Positions 45,865 through 59,136 are shown, counted from the stretch's first letter. The stretch is DNA of 64,000 bases from Nyssa sinensis (GCA_008638375.1 CM018038.1:30106753-30170752), one strand, 5' to 3'. The notes: generated from the letters alone by a model not told the origin. Made by a program: numbers and translations.

Positions 45865-48186
45865 CCTAACACAAGTCAAACACATTACTCATTATAAATA
45901 TGAAACATGAATCCTAACACCTCCAACATCTCTCTAAAGGGTAAGGTGGTCTTATCCCATTCAGGAATGCACAATTTACATTGCAATCAACAACTAGCAA
46001 CTCAAATGCTTGATTCCACTAGGAGAAAATTTTAGCACCATCTCCCCACAATTCTCCAAGTACACAAGATAGACATTACCACACCTAAATATGTACCTAG
46101 AGAACAATTGGAGACCATGCCAAAATTTTCTTTGACTAGAATCAAGCATTCGCTACTGCCTGCAATATAGATATATGCATTCTCAAACTATCCTACTGTA
46201 GACAATTCAAGAATCAATTTTCTCACGCACGAGCCCAATTGCTCTTAATTAAACGACAAGATTCACAAGTGCTGAAAATGACTCTCGAACGAGGCTAGGT
46301 TTACATGAATGCAATTACATATTCGGTTTCTTAATCATTTAGTTACAAAGACTACACATGCAATTTACCCAAACTTTTACTAATTAACTAGAATCCAAAT
46401 GCTAATCTTAATAGTGGATTACTCTTTTATAGAAAACTGATTTTTATTGTTTTATTTATAGTGGACATGAAACTTAAAATGCCCCAATCTGATTGAAATC
46501 GGTTTCAATTTCAGTTATAGAGTATTGAATGTGCAAACTCAGAGTCCCAATTAGAGGAAAACAAGAGAACCAATTTTTATTATTTTCTTCACTATAAATA
46601 AGTATGTCACAATTAATGATTTCTGATTTACAGAAAGTATTATGTAACACAAATCATGCTACTAAATTTCTATAAATAATCCCAACATGAACACATAATG
46701 TTTGGTATTATAAGGGATATGAACTGGGTAGAGACCTAACTTGCATTATTTTTGTGATGCCCACACTCAAACACATATTGTCATGCTAAAACAAATTTAA
46801 AACATTTGACCAAGCAATGTGGCATGATGATATTAGAACATGACACATCAATAAATAAAGATAAATATAGAGGTAAAAATAATATCCTTATCCTTTCTAA
46901 ATTGCCCAAAACTCCCTTTAGAAATTCAAAATTTCTAAGGTCATAAATTTTTGCACTTAAATCTACATAATCTTAAACCAAGGAACAAGCATAATGGGAA
47001 CCCATGTAATATATAGGAAGCATGTTCACATTTTCTATTATTACTTTATTTCTTTAGCATTTATAAACAATCCTATAGAATAGGAACTTTCACATGCCTT
47101 GTGCTATATTTCATAGAGAACATTAATACAATTTATAAATATTCAAATTGCCATTTATTGCTCTCACTTCATACAGAATAATTTCACCACTCCTTTGGCA
47201 ATAGGTGATCGGGCTAATATACATGCCATGTATTATCGAATAATAAGATTAATATACATGATTGAGCCTATGATACTTTGATGAAGAATGAGCTAACAAT
47301 AAGATTTTTTCATAAAAGAAAAAACTACGACTTGGATTAGTTTACCCACAACAATTAAATGCTAGGGCCACCAAAATCCTTGCTAATGGAGAGATAATTG
47401 GAGAGGTGACAAAGTATTTCAGTAGAGACTCCAACCCTATATGTATTAACTCGATTAGAAGTTAACTATATTGAGTTATTAATGTCCTAATTACATGAAC
47501 ATCTTTTTGCAACTCAAGTTTGAAACACTTAGAATAAATTTAAACCTGTCATTTAACTTGCCAAAGGAGCCTTGCATTGTTCTTAATTAAACCAAAGTGG
47601 CGATCCACAGAGACTTTGGTATGGTGTGACAAATATGTAGGGATGAGTGGGAGTTTTAATTAGAAAGTTTGGTATAAAAGAGCATAAAAATTCATGAATA
47701 TGTTGGTGATGTAGCAATAATGAGTTAACACCAACACAGTTACAAATCTCCAAACTTCCAACATTATCTTCTATATAAATTCACCTTAATTTAGTTAAAG
47801 TTGACCCCATTACCTCTGATCATTAAGAATCTAAACAATTATCTCACAAACATATATATACACATTAAGAAATAAAAAACATGTCAAACATTTAACACTC
47901 GAGACCGTAACTTCAAATCTAAATAATGGGTGAAAAATAAAAATGGATAAGAGATTTTTATGAAACCCTTAACCTCCTTCAAGCTTAGTGAAAAATTGGT
48001 CACGAAAATGTGGCAGATGGTGGCGGTGGTGGCTCCAAGCTTCGTTAACAGTGAAAAATAGGTCAAAATAAGGTTTTGTGCACAATACTAGCATGTTTTG
48101 AATGAACTAGCATAAAAACATAGAGACGAATTTGAAGGGAAAAGACAGTCTCGTTTAGACACGATTTTTTATTCGAACGGAATACC
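45865..48186. other. Noncoding flank upstream of the CACTA TNPD gene
   Basis: No credible gene was found. The only structured part is the inverted repeat at 46,006-46,157. The expected CACTA terminus (TTCTTGTAGTG) was not seen. It ends at the 3' end of insertion J with flanking ATACC. Confidence 0.4.
46006..46157. repeat. Foldback (inverted repeat) of ~150 bp
   Basis: The left arm ATGCTTGATTCCACTAGGAG with AAAATTTTAGCACCATCTCC pairs imperfectly with the right arm, whose reverse complement reads ATGCTTGATTCTAGTCAAAG and AAAATTTTGGCATGGTCTCC. The arms are about 65-70 bp with a short centre near 46,080. It could be a tiny foldback element or a hairpin-RNA-like locus. Confidence 0.65.
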
Positions 48187-51100
48187 TATAACGCCTTGAT
48201 CCCAAATGAACTAGACTGAGGGGTCATCGAGACCCTGAACTCTAAGATAGGCAGATGATTAAAACTAATCATCCTATTTAAGTGAATCCAATATAGTCCA
48301 TTTATCTTAAAGTTGATTTTTCCTTTAACAATTTCCTTCTAATTGATTTTGGTTCATTCTCATGCTTATACTTGTTCAAGTCTCATAATGAGATTAAATG
48401 AAATAGATAATGAGATTAAATGAAATAGATCATAATAAAGGGAAACTGAACTAAAAATATTTATCAACAGCACATAACAAGGTGAAGTTCAGAGCTGATT
48501 CTAAAGGTCAATATAAAACATAGATGTTATTTTAAAAAGGGTACATACAACATATAATGAATGGATACAACTATCTAAAATTAATGCTACTTAAGTCTCT
48601 GTCCATCTTGTGCTGCTCCACCAGCTGTCATTTACAAGTCCAGTACTTTCCATTCCCATGAACAATGGGGGTGAGTCATAACGCTCAGTAGGGTTTCCCA
48701 AAACATATAAGCAAGTAGCGTGAAAAAACTAATGCAAGTCCGATGAGGACAATCCCTAATATCCAATATGTAATCCCAAGCACACACAACCTTATTAACC
48801 AAATCACAAATATAGACATAAAAATTAAAAGAATAAGACACCATTCTGTGTGGTACAACAACAGTAATAAGGTACATAATATACGTCAAACATAAAGCAT
48901 ATCAACATATACAAACCTCATGAAGCACTTCCATTTCCTGTTCAAATCAATTAGAACAATGATATACAATACTAATCGAAGACACAACTAGTCAACAACG
49001 TATAATCATTTCACCATTATATAGATAAAAAATATAATCCACTACATATTAAGTCCGAGCAATATCTACTATACTCATCAATATAGTCCATGCAATGCCA
49101 CGATGCTCAATATAGAAAGGTAAACATGTATGAGTTAAATTGTGATCTAAATCCCAATTTCATCTCTCTTAATTCAAAATTCAATCACCTAATGGCTCCC
49201 GAAAAAGCCTGATGCTTCTCGGGCTACTAACTTGATGGGAATGCACCACCACTCGCGGGGGGTTACTGTTCGTAATTGAAGAGAGACACAATCCTCAGCA
49301 GAAAATAATCCTGATCTCTAATCATGATCTCATCATACACTATTCATCTATCCCATCAATCCATCCACACCACTTAGGTGTGCTCAATCAATACCATAGA
49401 GGTCTGCAATATAATCCACATTAGTTTTCATGCAATGTAATGCATGCTATCTAAATGTACAAGAATACACAATCATAGAATATTATAATGATAGTAAGCA
49501 CAAAATAATAATGGCAATCTCATCATAACATCACACAAGATTCAATCATTAGAATAGTAATGATAGTCACGTTATAAGAATCAATGACAAGTATGCAATA
49601 CCAACCGATTATGATGTAATCCTAGACGCAATAATCACCTGACTACAAGAAGACACTATTTGTGTCTATCACAGCGTATATTAAAACCTCACACACTCCA
49701 GGTTCAACTCTTGAGACCACCTCGACCCTTAACATTAAGGTTCTATAGTGTTTCTTTAAGTCCTCTTAGGTTAATTATTCAGTAACTTACCGAGTGTCCG
49801 TCATCCCAAACGGATATAAAAATTGTATTCCCAAGCCTCAAATTCCCTAAGGAGATCTCATCTAAAATTTCTTAGTCATTTGAATGCCTTTTTAACTCAT
49901 AAGGGTATTTTTGTAATTCTTTTCAGAAAAGTTTCACGTCTACCGAGACCTTGTCTCAAAAATTGACCTTGAAATCTAATCTAGAAGGTATAAAAACCCT
50001 AAGGACACCCTCCTTGAATTTTATTAATTCTTTTAGATATTTGTTCTATGCTTAGGGGCATAATAGTAATTTTATATATTCATGTGGGACTGACCCCATG
50101 TCTCTGGTTCGTTAATCTAATATTGTATTTAAATTTTTGGTGTTCAAAAACATTGGAAACGCCTCTTCTGGATCTTAATTTTGCATTCAATTGTTCAATC
50201 TATGTCTAGGGGTATAACCGTTATTTTGTTACTTTAGATAGGATTGTGATCGAGTCCAAATTTGATATTACATTTAAATTCTAGACATCCAAAAAAATTG
50301 GACTAGCCCTTTCCAGATTTTAATTGGTCTTTGAATTACTCAATATTTTATCAGGGACATTTTTATAATTTTACGTATTTATGTGGGACCACTCTGGATT
50401 CCTGAATGTCCAAACCAACTCCGCCATTGAGTCCGAAATGTTCAAAAACCTTAAAAATGCTTCTTCTCACAAATTTAATTGGCCTTATTTTCAATTTTTT
50501 AAACAAGTAGGCTTTTCATAATATTTTTTTTTTTAAAATATTCACTAGTTTGTAATTAATCAAATTAATTCAGCCCCTTTATAATTTCTCAAATTTCAAT
50601 TTCTTAACCTTGTGGCCAAACAGTCTGAATTTTATTAAATTCCCAAATTCAGGAATAAGGTTATCCTTATTCCTGATTTGGTCCCCTAAACAACAGACAA
50701 GCCATAAGTTGTTGCCAAACCCCCCAAGTCTTAAAGTAGTTGCCAAATAGTTCTTTAAGTCCAAGTGGCCATTGGGCCAACCCAGAACCCAACCCAAATA
50801 CCTAGTTGACCCATTGACTAGACCCAAGTTGATAGGGTCAACCTGATTGACTGATCAACTTGTCCAAGTTGACCGCCATCGGCGAGACGTCAATCACCTT
50901 TTCTAGTGAGACTCATTAGAAACCTAATTTTTAGAATCTTTTTCTTAGTTTTTTCGTACACTGCTTTCAATCCTCTCTCATTCTAAATCGTCATAAATCC
51001 TTTATAGCATGTTTTAGGTCTCATTTCATGGATCAAGAGTCACTAACTCGTGGTTCCTCGACGATGCCTAATTTTTTGGCAAGACACCTGCAATTCGTAG

Positions 51101-52560
51101 GATCTTTGCCTCCGGCCACTCTATTCGATTATTTACTTTCCTCTTGCTTTCTAGGACTTTAAAGGACCTTCCCTAATGCCCAAAACCTCCCCAACTAGTT
51201 GAACCAAACCATGTTTTTCAAACCCAGAAACGGGTTTCTTTTCCTAGCAGCACACACACACACAATCATATCCACACTCATGCATATATACCACACATAG
51301 GTATATCCCATATATAGAAACTTAAAAATCTTTATAAAGAACCCCTACATGAGTGGTTCAGCTAGAGACAGAAGGTTTTGAGGAGAGAGAGAAAAGGAGA
51401 GAGAGAGAGAGAGAGAGTTTTAGTTATCTTCAATGGCTCCCAACTTGGTTTTCCTCCCCTTTTTCCTTTTCTGTTTCCTTCTTCTTTCCTCATCTTCTTT
51501 TTTCTTTTCTTCTTCCTTTCTTCTTCTCTTTTTCCTTTTTTTCCCCATTTGTTTTGGCTACTCACTGTGTGTTTAACACACACACACAAACACATATACA
51601 CACTTACAGATATGGCTACACACACCCACCCACACTGTTTCCCCTCTCTTCACGCACACACTGCACCCACTCCTTTCCCCTCTCATGGTTGTTTCACAGT
51701 CTTTACACATATCACACACATAAACACACACTTCCATACACACACACACACGTACACACACTTTCAAGAAGCTATTGGAATTGCATCAAAATTCTACATG
51801 AATTAATGTTATGTGATTTTTCCAATAAATTTCTACAAAAAATCAAAATAAGTTTAGAAAGTGCTAAATTCTTTTCTTGCAAAGTAGACTTAACTTATAG
51901 TCAAAACTAACTTTAAATTAAGGTCAAATTAACTAAGGCAAAGTTCATATCTAAACTTAACCAAAGTTCTAATACATGATATGCATGAACGCATACTTTC
52001 AAATTGCACACTTTTTCATACATTGTTGTAGATGTGAAGTTTAGTGAAACGTCATTTCATGACTACCAATTAACCCCTTGACTCAACATTAACTCAATAA
52101 ATATTGTCTAAATAATTACATCCTTTTGAAAAAGAAATGCAAATATAAATCATCTAAATTTTCGAACAATATTGAAATTCTTTATCGACTTATTTCTTGA
52201 ATATTTTTTATTTCCAAAATATTATGATAATTTTAGAAATCATATGATTTCTTGCTTACTTGGTAATGAGTTTTGACTCACAATTAAATATAAAATATTG
52301 ATTGGACAACCGGACTCATGATTGATTATTATTACTTTGCACTTGATTTCAATACGTTTAAGTTGTCTAGAAACTTCTACAATTAATTAGTCATTATGGA
52401 CTAGATTTTAACTTTATCAAATCCTAGCCACTAGGTATATTGGTGGTGACTCACGCGAAATAGAATTTAGAACTAGTTCTCTAAATATTGATCTCAGTCA
52501 GTGAGGGATTAAATTGTTGGCTATAGTAGTGGGATTATTTAGACTTACACCTTTGAATAT
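48187..52560 (-). mobile_element. Noncoding LTR-like insertion J
   Basis: The left end TATAACGCCTTGATCCC is nearly identical in context to the inverted end of L (29,220). The block ataacgctcagtagggttt (48,678) is shared with M, and 50,540-50,690 matches L inverted. Blocks with caaaaac..ttgga and gtttttg appear at 49,940-50,450. A GA run (51,378-51,418), a CT-rich and a CA-rich tract (51,570-51,760) mark the 5' region. The 5' end was not located; 52,560 is a guess. No coding potential despite an ORF of 185 codons across the microsatellites. Confidence 0.55.
51378..51770. repeat. GA, CT and CA simple-sequence tracts in insertion J
   Basis: (GA)n at 51,378-51,418, CT/TTC-rich at 51,455-51,555, (CA)n-rich at 51,575-51,760. 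They lie in the same order as in insertions A, B and C, so they are a family trait. Confidence 0.85.
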
Positions 52561-53841
52561 ATAAAATTTGAATTTTGTTAAAACTTTGGAATATCAAATA
52601 GTGATATTTTTACTGAGTTTATTGCCTTAGTTCTTAAATTCGAATATTTGATTAGATTTGGAAATAGAACATGATATTATTCATTATGTTCTCAATAATT
52701 AGAATTAGATATCTCTTTGTGATCGATTTATTCTATTTCTTAAAAGAATATATATAAATATTTTCACACGATTGTATAAGTAGTTTTCAAACTCTAAACA
52801 TGTTGTGAAACTAGCACTGGACTATCAAACTCATTACAGAATATTACCATTTTTTTGGATAATTATTAGACATGTTTGATATCACGTAATGCAATTTAGG
52901 AGAAAGAATGGATTCAAAATCTAATTTTTGTGTACGTATTATGTAGGCTTGGTAAGGTATTTAGTTCCTGGTCACAAGAAGAGTTTAAAAGGGAGATGAG
53001 AGAACCCCTTTTTGTTGTGTGAAAGTTATTTGTAATGTTTTAATTAACTAATCTTGAACTTGAATAACTTTGGAGATATATTTAAGTCGTTTGATATGTG
53101 ATGAATATTAGAATCATTTGATCCAAAAAATCCTATATAGTGATACAAGCTTGATAGTTCATATTGTGCTATTATGATTGAACAAAAGAAATTAGTGAGT
53201 GATTTGGCAATTGAAAAGGCCTAGGTGGCCGGTCGCATAGTTCAATTCCATGTAATCCAGAATTGAGACGTGACAGCTCTTGCTCCACATTAGCAAACAC
53301 GTATGAGAGATTGTAGAGGTTGACCAAGTTGGCTGGCTTGCATAGCTTAAGGAGATTGAGATTGAGAGATGCTTTTCAACATCTCCAACTAGACACACCT
53401 CTATAATGGTAATGGAATTGTAATTTCCACGAAGGACTTCTTTTATTGATTTGGGAAGGGTGGTAGGGTTATTTATGTCATTTTTGGGTAAGAAAGGAAC
53501 TTTTGCAATATCAATGAAATGCTATTTTGGCGTGTCGGTACTATGTGCCAATGAGTTAGATGGAAAAGCTAATGTTTGTAGTTTGGTAATAACCTTAGCG
53601 GGTTAATGTCCATTTTTAAACTTTAAACGAGTCAAAACCACATGAGGTAAAGTGAAATTTCACCTAACTTTTAAAGGACACAATAGTTACATCTTTTCTA
53701 TATGGCACGATGCCATTTGTGTTCCTCATGAAGTAGGTTATTGGACATGGCTTCTGAAAAATTCCCATAAGCTACATGCTATGCTCTAAATCAATGTAAA
53801 ATTAAATACAAGAGTATATACATCTTTAAAGCAACTTATAA
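52561..53841. other. Intergenic stretch downstream of the P450 gene
   Basis: AT-rich sequence without a recognisable gene or repeat boundary. A 68-codon reading at 53,192-53,398 on the minus strand has no recognisable motif and is probably chance. Confidence 0.4.
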
Positions 53842-53847
53842 TTTATT
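53842..53847 (-). terminator. Candidate poly(A) signal of the P450 gene
   Basis: AATAAA on the minus strand, about 170 nt after the stop codon at 54,014. Plant signals are loose, so this is only a good candidate. Confidence 0.45.
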
Positions 53848-54013
53848 CCACTTAGTATTATGCAAAAGCTCGCAGATCATAAATGAGACAAAGCTTACAA
53901 AAAAAATGTGGAAAATGAAACACTTGAATTTCCTTGCATCCTCTTTATGTTGTTTATTATAATGTATGAGAACTATACCACCTAGTTGATCTAGCAATCA
54001 ACCAGTCGGATAT

Positions 54014-55739
54014 TTACTTTTCATGAGGGTGGAGGTGAACTGGCACACCACTCATTGGAGTCGGAGATGCGTGAAATGTTATCTTCTCATTTGGAATTGC
54101 TTTCTCTATTTTGAATTTCGTCACCACATTATGCATGAATACTAGTATCTCCAATCGAGCATACTCTTTTCCAGGGCACATTCGAGGTCCTCCCCCAAAA
54201 GGTACAAAAGTGTATGGCGCCGGCCCACTTCCTTCAAACCTCGAAGGATCAAATTTTTCTGGATTTGGAAAGTATTTAACATTTTTGTGCGTTGAATGTA
54301 CTGTCCAAAATGTCTGTAAGAAAATCAAGTGCAATTAGTTTGCTTCATAGCATTTTTTTTACCCATTTTTTTCACTCTGATACGAAGAAGTGAAACTAGT
54401 TATAATAAATGCATATGAATCCAGTAAGCTTATGTTCAAAAAAAAATAGTTGAGGAAATCATTATATATAAGTATTACTCTTACATATGTCATATTAATT
54501 TTTACCATTGTTAACTTCTGGAATCATTGTTACATACCTTCCATCCTTTCGGAATGGTAAAACCGGCGAATGTGAAGTCGGTTATGGCCTCTCTAAAGGC
54601 TCCTTGACCGGGTGGTGCTAGCCTTAACGATTCACGCGCAACATTCCAAGAATACTTCATCTTCTCAATGTCTTCCCAATTTAGCAACTCATCTGAGCCT
54701 TTGGACTTTGCAATCTCCATTTGTTCTGTTCACAAAAACAAAGCAATTTCATGTCAAAAGAAAATTTTTAGGACAATGTTCAGTTTAGTGTATTACCTTT
54801 GTAAACTTCACTAAAAATGTGGGGAAGCTCTGCAAGGTAATTCAACACGAAGGTGACAGCAGTGCTCGTTGTCTCGTGGCTGGCGACTAGTAAACCAATA
54901 ATGTTATTGGAAATCTCCATTTCATTCAAGAAGTTACCGTCTTCATCTGTTACAAGTAGCATGCGAGACAACAGATCTTCAAATACCATTTCCTTATTTG
55001 CTGATAGTTCCTTCTTCCTTTGCCTGATGATAGCCAAAAGCTCCGCTCGAACCATTTTTCCCCCTTTGATTGCACCATTATAAGCTGTGCCCGGAAAATC
55101 TATAGGGACGGAGAACATCCCAGAGGTAACTAGAGTAAAGGGTTTGGCTAACCTTTCCACATGCTCAGGATCTTCTATGCTCATAAACAATTTACAGGCC
55201 AAAGCAAAAGTGTACTTCTTTGACAAAGGAGAAATCTTCACTTGTTTATGAGGAGTCCATTCTGTCTTCAAGTGTTGTCGTGCCATGGAATCCATGACTG
55301 GTATGTAATGTTTTAGAGCTTCTGGCTTGAGAATATCGTGCATGAAGCTGCGCTGTAGAGCCGTTACTTCTTTTAAAGAATTCTCAACAAAAGAAGGGAA
55401 GAGCAAAGCTTTCTTCATTGATTGTGGCCACCATGAGGTGAGAAGCTTGGTCTCGTTTGAGAACAAGAACTTGTTTCCAGCCGGTCCACAAAACACAGCC
55501 ATTCTCTCTCCCAACAAGGAGGTTTGGAATACTTCGGGCGAGTACTTGTTCATTCTTTCATATACAAATTTCTCTGGGCCTGACATAACAAACTCCATGT
55601 TTTCTCCAACCATAGGCCATCCAGTGCTGCCGGGTGGATGTTTCGAGGTGCCAACATTACGTTTACGAAGGCGGAAGACCAGAGAAAGGGATGCAAGGAG
55701 GATTACAAAAGGAAGCAGATATGTGTAGAAGGCATCCAT
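54014..55739 (-). CDS. Cytochrome P450 of the CYP716 type, three exons, 476 residues
   Basis: A haem-thiolate monooxygenase, expected in the ER membrane. Exons: 55,739-54,797, 54,725-54,538 and 54,313-54,014; introns have GT..AG ends (GTAATA/GAACAG, GTATGT/TTACAG) and the joined frame is open: 476 residues, close to the ~480 usual for CYP716. It starts [20 protein letters not shown], a membrane anchor, followed by a basic RLRKR and the Pro hinge PPGSTGWP (35-42). The I-helix motif ASHETT is at 286-291, ExxR is E346-S-L-R349, PERF is FDPSRF (398-403), and the haem loop [10 protein letters not shown] has Cys423. The C-terminal third ([39 protein letters not shown]) is typical of CYP716. Family members often oxidise triterpene scaffolds such as beta-amyrin, but this protein's substrate cannot be read from sequence; its N-terminal half differs from the well-known C-28 oxidases. 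All motifs are intact and there is no stop. Confidence 0.93.
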
Positions 55740-55802
55740 GCTTTGCTATGATAACAATGAACAGACGATGAAGGTGTGCTTGCCACCAGCTTGCTCATAA
55801 AA

Positions 55803-55812
55803 GTATATATAG
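55803..55812 (-). promoter_or_regulatory. TATA box of the P450 gene
   Basis: CCTATATATACT on the minus strand lies about 65-70 bp upstream of the ATG (55,739), which implies a short 5' leader of roughly 35-40 nt. No other ORF intervenes. Confidence 0.65.
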
Positions 55813-55819
55813 GAAAACA

Positions 55820-57010
55820 AAGGGTTTCAACTTTCAAATGCCCAAGCCACACCCGAAAATAGCCCTCATGCGGCACGATTTGAGAGAGTGACAAACTGAA
55901 AAAACAAAACAAAGCATATAATATATATACACGCAGGGGTATGTATGTATATAAATTAATATTATGGATTAAGAAGTTCAAAATTTCAGACTTTTGGGAT
56001 GCCATTTTAACATTTTACTGGATTGAATCATGACAAAATTTGGTATTGCCATTACCATGAGAGTTCCGCTCTCAATAGAACTCATTCTTATCTTATTTTA
56101 CAGAACTTTATGGGAACGTACAGCTCAAAGTGATGGTGATGTTTACTAATTGTTGAGAGAAGTCCAACCGCAAATGTGGGTGTTAACCAGCTGTGTTCGG
56201 GATTGGCTAATCGTGTGCAAAACATTTTTTAAAGGATAAATTGCATTTTTCAGTCCCATGTAGTTTGGAGTTTGTGTCAATTTAATTCATGTATTTTCAA
56301 TTTCGGCACATTAAATATTAATTTTTTTTTATTTTGTATCAATGTAATCCAGTCATCCGCTGTTTGTCAATAAATTAAACAAAACATGAGTACGCATTCA
56401 TTATGTGCTTGTTTGTCAATAAATTTTTTATTTTGTCATTTTGAAGAAAAAAATTTATTTAAGGAATGTATTTGTATATTGTCAGGTAATGTAAGAAAAA
56501 TTAATATATTTTTATAAATTTTAAAAAAGATCAGTATAATTGTCAGTATAATTTATTCTAAATAATATGAGTGAAGTCCAATAGAATTCTTTTAGGCCTA
56601 TCGGCAAATAAATTGGTCTTTAACTTTTAAGGGGATTCAGTCATAAGTGCCCATGAAGTATTTAATTAGTACAAGTTTCAACTCAAAACAATTTAACTCA
56701 AAAAGTCTTTAATTATTCTGTGGACAAAAACTTCCTTTCACATCAAAATACAGTGAAAACAACTTTCCTAGACAACCTACTACACCCACTATCACATCAT
56801 CATTTTTTGTTTTTGAAAATTTAAAATTAAATAACTTGTAATAAATAAATCTAATTTTTATAAAAATTATATCATTAAACTCTAAAATTGAGATCTATTA
56901 AACAAAATCCATATTACTTATGAAATTCTATCAAAAAATTATTTTTTTTAATAGGAAAATTTTATTTTATGAATAGAAATTTGAGTTTTTTTTTTTTTTT
57001 TTTGTATTAG
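55820..57010. other. Upstream flank of the P450 gene, no further gene
   Basis: AT-rich DNA. Around 56,234-56,590 a stretch starting GGATAAATTGCATTTTTCAG and ending with repeated cagtataatttatt resembles the foldback type at 22,381, but its second arm is poor. Distal P450 promoter elements may lie here; none was identified. Confidence 0.4.
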
Positions 57011-57016
57011 AATTTT

Positions 57017-58684
57017 GTTGTCTTCAAAGTAAAACTATAATTTGCTCCCGATGAATTAGCATACAAATCTTATATTACTAGAAATTTCTATGAGTCTAGC
57101 TACTTTCCAAAAAAAGAAAAACCAAACTCAGTTTCATTTTTTTTAGAGTAGGATATGGTTATTTTACCATAGCATGTTCAGGCTGTCACTTAACAGATAA
57201 ATTCTATTAATCAGTATTTTGGGTTGTCTTCAAACTAAACCTAAAATTTTCTCTCAGTGAATTAGCATGTAAATCTTATATCACTAGAAAACTTTATGGG
57301 TTTTCTTTTCAATAGAAAAGAAAACGGAGCTCAATTTTGATTCTTTTAGAGAAAGATATGGTCATTTTACTATAACATGTTCAAACTATCACTCAATAGA
57401 GAATTTATGTTACTTGGTATTTTTGTGTTGTCTTCAAACTAAAACCGCAATCTGCTCTTAATAAATTAGCCTGCAAATCTTATATCATTAGAAAGCTCTA
57501 TGATTCTACCATACAACATAAAAAAAACCTAGCTCAGTTTTGATTTTTTTAGAGCATGACAAGGTATTTTTATCACAACATGTTTAGGCTATCACTCAAT
57601 AAAGAATTTTTATTAGTCAGTATTTTTTGGGCTATATTCAAACTAAAACTACAATTTGCTCCCAATGAACTAGTCTACAAATCTTAGATCACTAGATGTT
57701 TTATGAGTTCACTTTCTAACAAAAAAACGGAGATCATTTTTGATTTTTTTAGAACATAATATGGACATTTTACCTTAGCATATTCAAGTTCTCACTCAAT
57801 AGAGATTTTTGTTACTCAGTATTTTTTGGTTGTTTTTAAACTAAAATTGCAATATGCTCCGATTGAACTAGCCTACTATCATTATAACACTCTGAGTCTA
57901 CTTTCTATCCAAAAAAAAAATGGGGCTCATTTTTTATTTATTTTTTTAGGGAAAGATATGATCATTTTACCACAACGTGTTCTAACTATCACTCAAGAGA
58001 GAATTTATGTTACTCAATATTTTTAGACTATTTTCAAACTAAAATTGCAAATTGCTCCAAAAGAATTAGCCTAAAATCTTGTATCACTATAAATCTTTGT
58101 GTGAGTCTACTTTCCAACAAAAAAATTACGAAGCTCAGTTTTAATTTTTTTGGAGAATGATATAGTTATTTTGTCACAGCATGTTCAGGCTATCATTCAA
58201 CAAAGAATTTTTGTTACTCCGTATTTTTGGGTTGTCTTCAAACTAAAACTACAATCCGCTTGTAATGAATTAGCTTACAAATTTTGTATCACTAGAAAGC
58301 TTTACGAGTCTACTTTCCAACAAAAAGAAAAAATGGAGCTTAGTTTTAATATTTTTAGAGTAAGATATTGTCATTTTACCACAGCATGTTCAAGTTGTCA
58401 CTCAAAGAGAGACATTTTTAGGTTGTCTTCAAACTAAAACTGCAATCTGCTCCGATTGAATTAGCCTACAAATCTTATATCACTTGAAAGCTCTATGAAT
58501 CTATTTTCCTGCAATAAAAAGAGATTAGTTTTAATTTTTCTAGAACGATAGATGGCCATTTTACCACAACATATTTAGGGTGTCAGTCAATAGAGACATT
58601 TTTGAGTTGTCTTCAAATTAAAACTACATTATGCTCCTATTAAATTAGATTGCAATTCTTATATTACTAGAAAATCCTCTATCC
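57017..58684. repeat. Nine-unit ~200-bp tandem array upstream of the P450 gene
   Basis: Units start at about 57,017, 57,222, 57,428, 57,630, 57,826, 58,026, 58,230, 58,422 and 58,608, each with a form of gttgtcttcaaactaaaact, then tagcctacaaatcttatatc, actagaaagc, then a gagctcagtt block, then attttaccacagcatgttc and aggctatcactcaa. The units are diverged (many substitutions, small indels), so the array is old. Short ORFs across it are not conserved between units. Confidence 0.85.
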
Positions 58685-59136
58685 GAGAAACATTCTATGT
58701 AGATTTTAAACAAAAAAATCATTACACGTATTCTTAATATTGCACCCAAAAAAAATTTGTTCCTTAGGAAAGTGGTAATACACTAACATTGATAAAATAA
58801 ATAAATATATATATATATATATAGAGAATGATATGCACAAATATAAAAAAATATAATAATAGAAAATGTTTCTCGAACTGAGAATTTCTATCTATTTTTA
58901 ACAAAAAACAAAATCATTACACATTTTAAATAATACGGCAAAAAAATATTGTTCCTTAGCGAAGTAGTAATTCTCCAACATTGATAATATAAAGAAAATT
59001 GGATAGAGGATGATACTCACAATGAGAAAAATTTAACAATAGATAATATTTCTCAAAAAGATAACTTCTGTCCATTTAAAAATAAAATTCATTATAGATA
59101 TTTTTAATAATGTATCGAAAAATCTTTATTTCTTAG
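58685..59136. repeat. Three-unit ~180-bp tandem array, third unit cut by Tat element G
   Basis: Units start near 58,685, 58,868 and 59,048 and share atcattaca, ttgttccttag, gaagtagtaat, caacattgata and gatgatactcac. The third unit stops at CTTAG (59,132-59,136), exactly where the other units continue with a gaaagt/cgaagt stretch. It is interrupted by the LTR that begins at 59,137. Confidence 0.75.

Noticed and set aside
51353..51910. 185-codon plus-strand ORF, with a 142-codon ORF in another frame
   Set aside because: It runs through GA, CT and CA simple-sequence tracts of an LTR-like insertion; composition (Ser/Phe then Thr/His) follows the microsatellites, and several frames stay open at once.
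53192..53398. 68-codon minus-strand ORF between insertion J and the P450 gene
   Set aside because: No motif, no promoter or splice context, and length expected by chance.
55327..55728. 133-codon plus-strand ORF within the P450 locus
   Set aside because: It is the antisense shadow of P450 exon 1.
55703..56005. 100-codon minus-strand ORF overlapping the P450 start
   Set aside because: It covers the P450 promoter and leader in another frame and includes the TATA box; the P450 frame is the real one.
57826..58437. ORFs of 66 and 95 codons with mutual similarity
   Set aside because: They lie across the 200-bp tandem array; other units do not keep the frame open.
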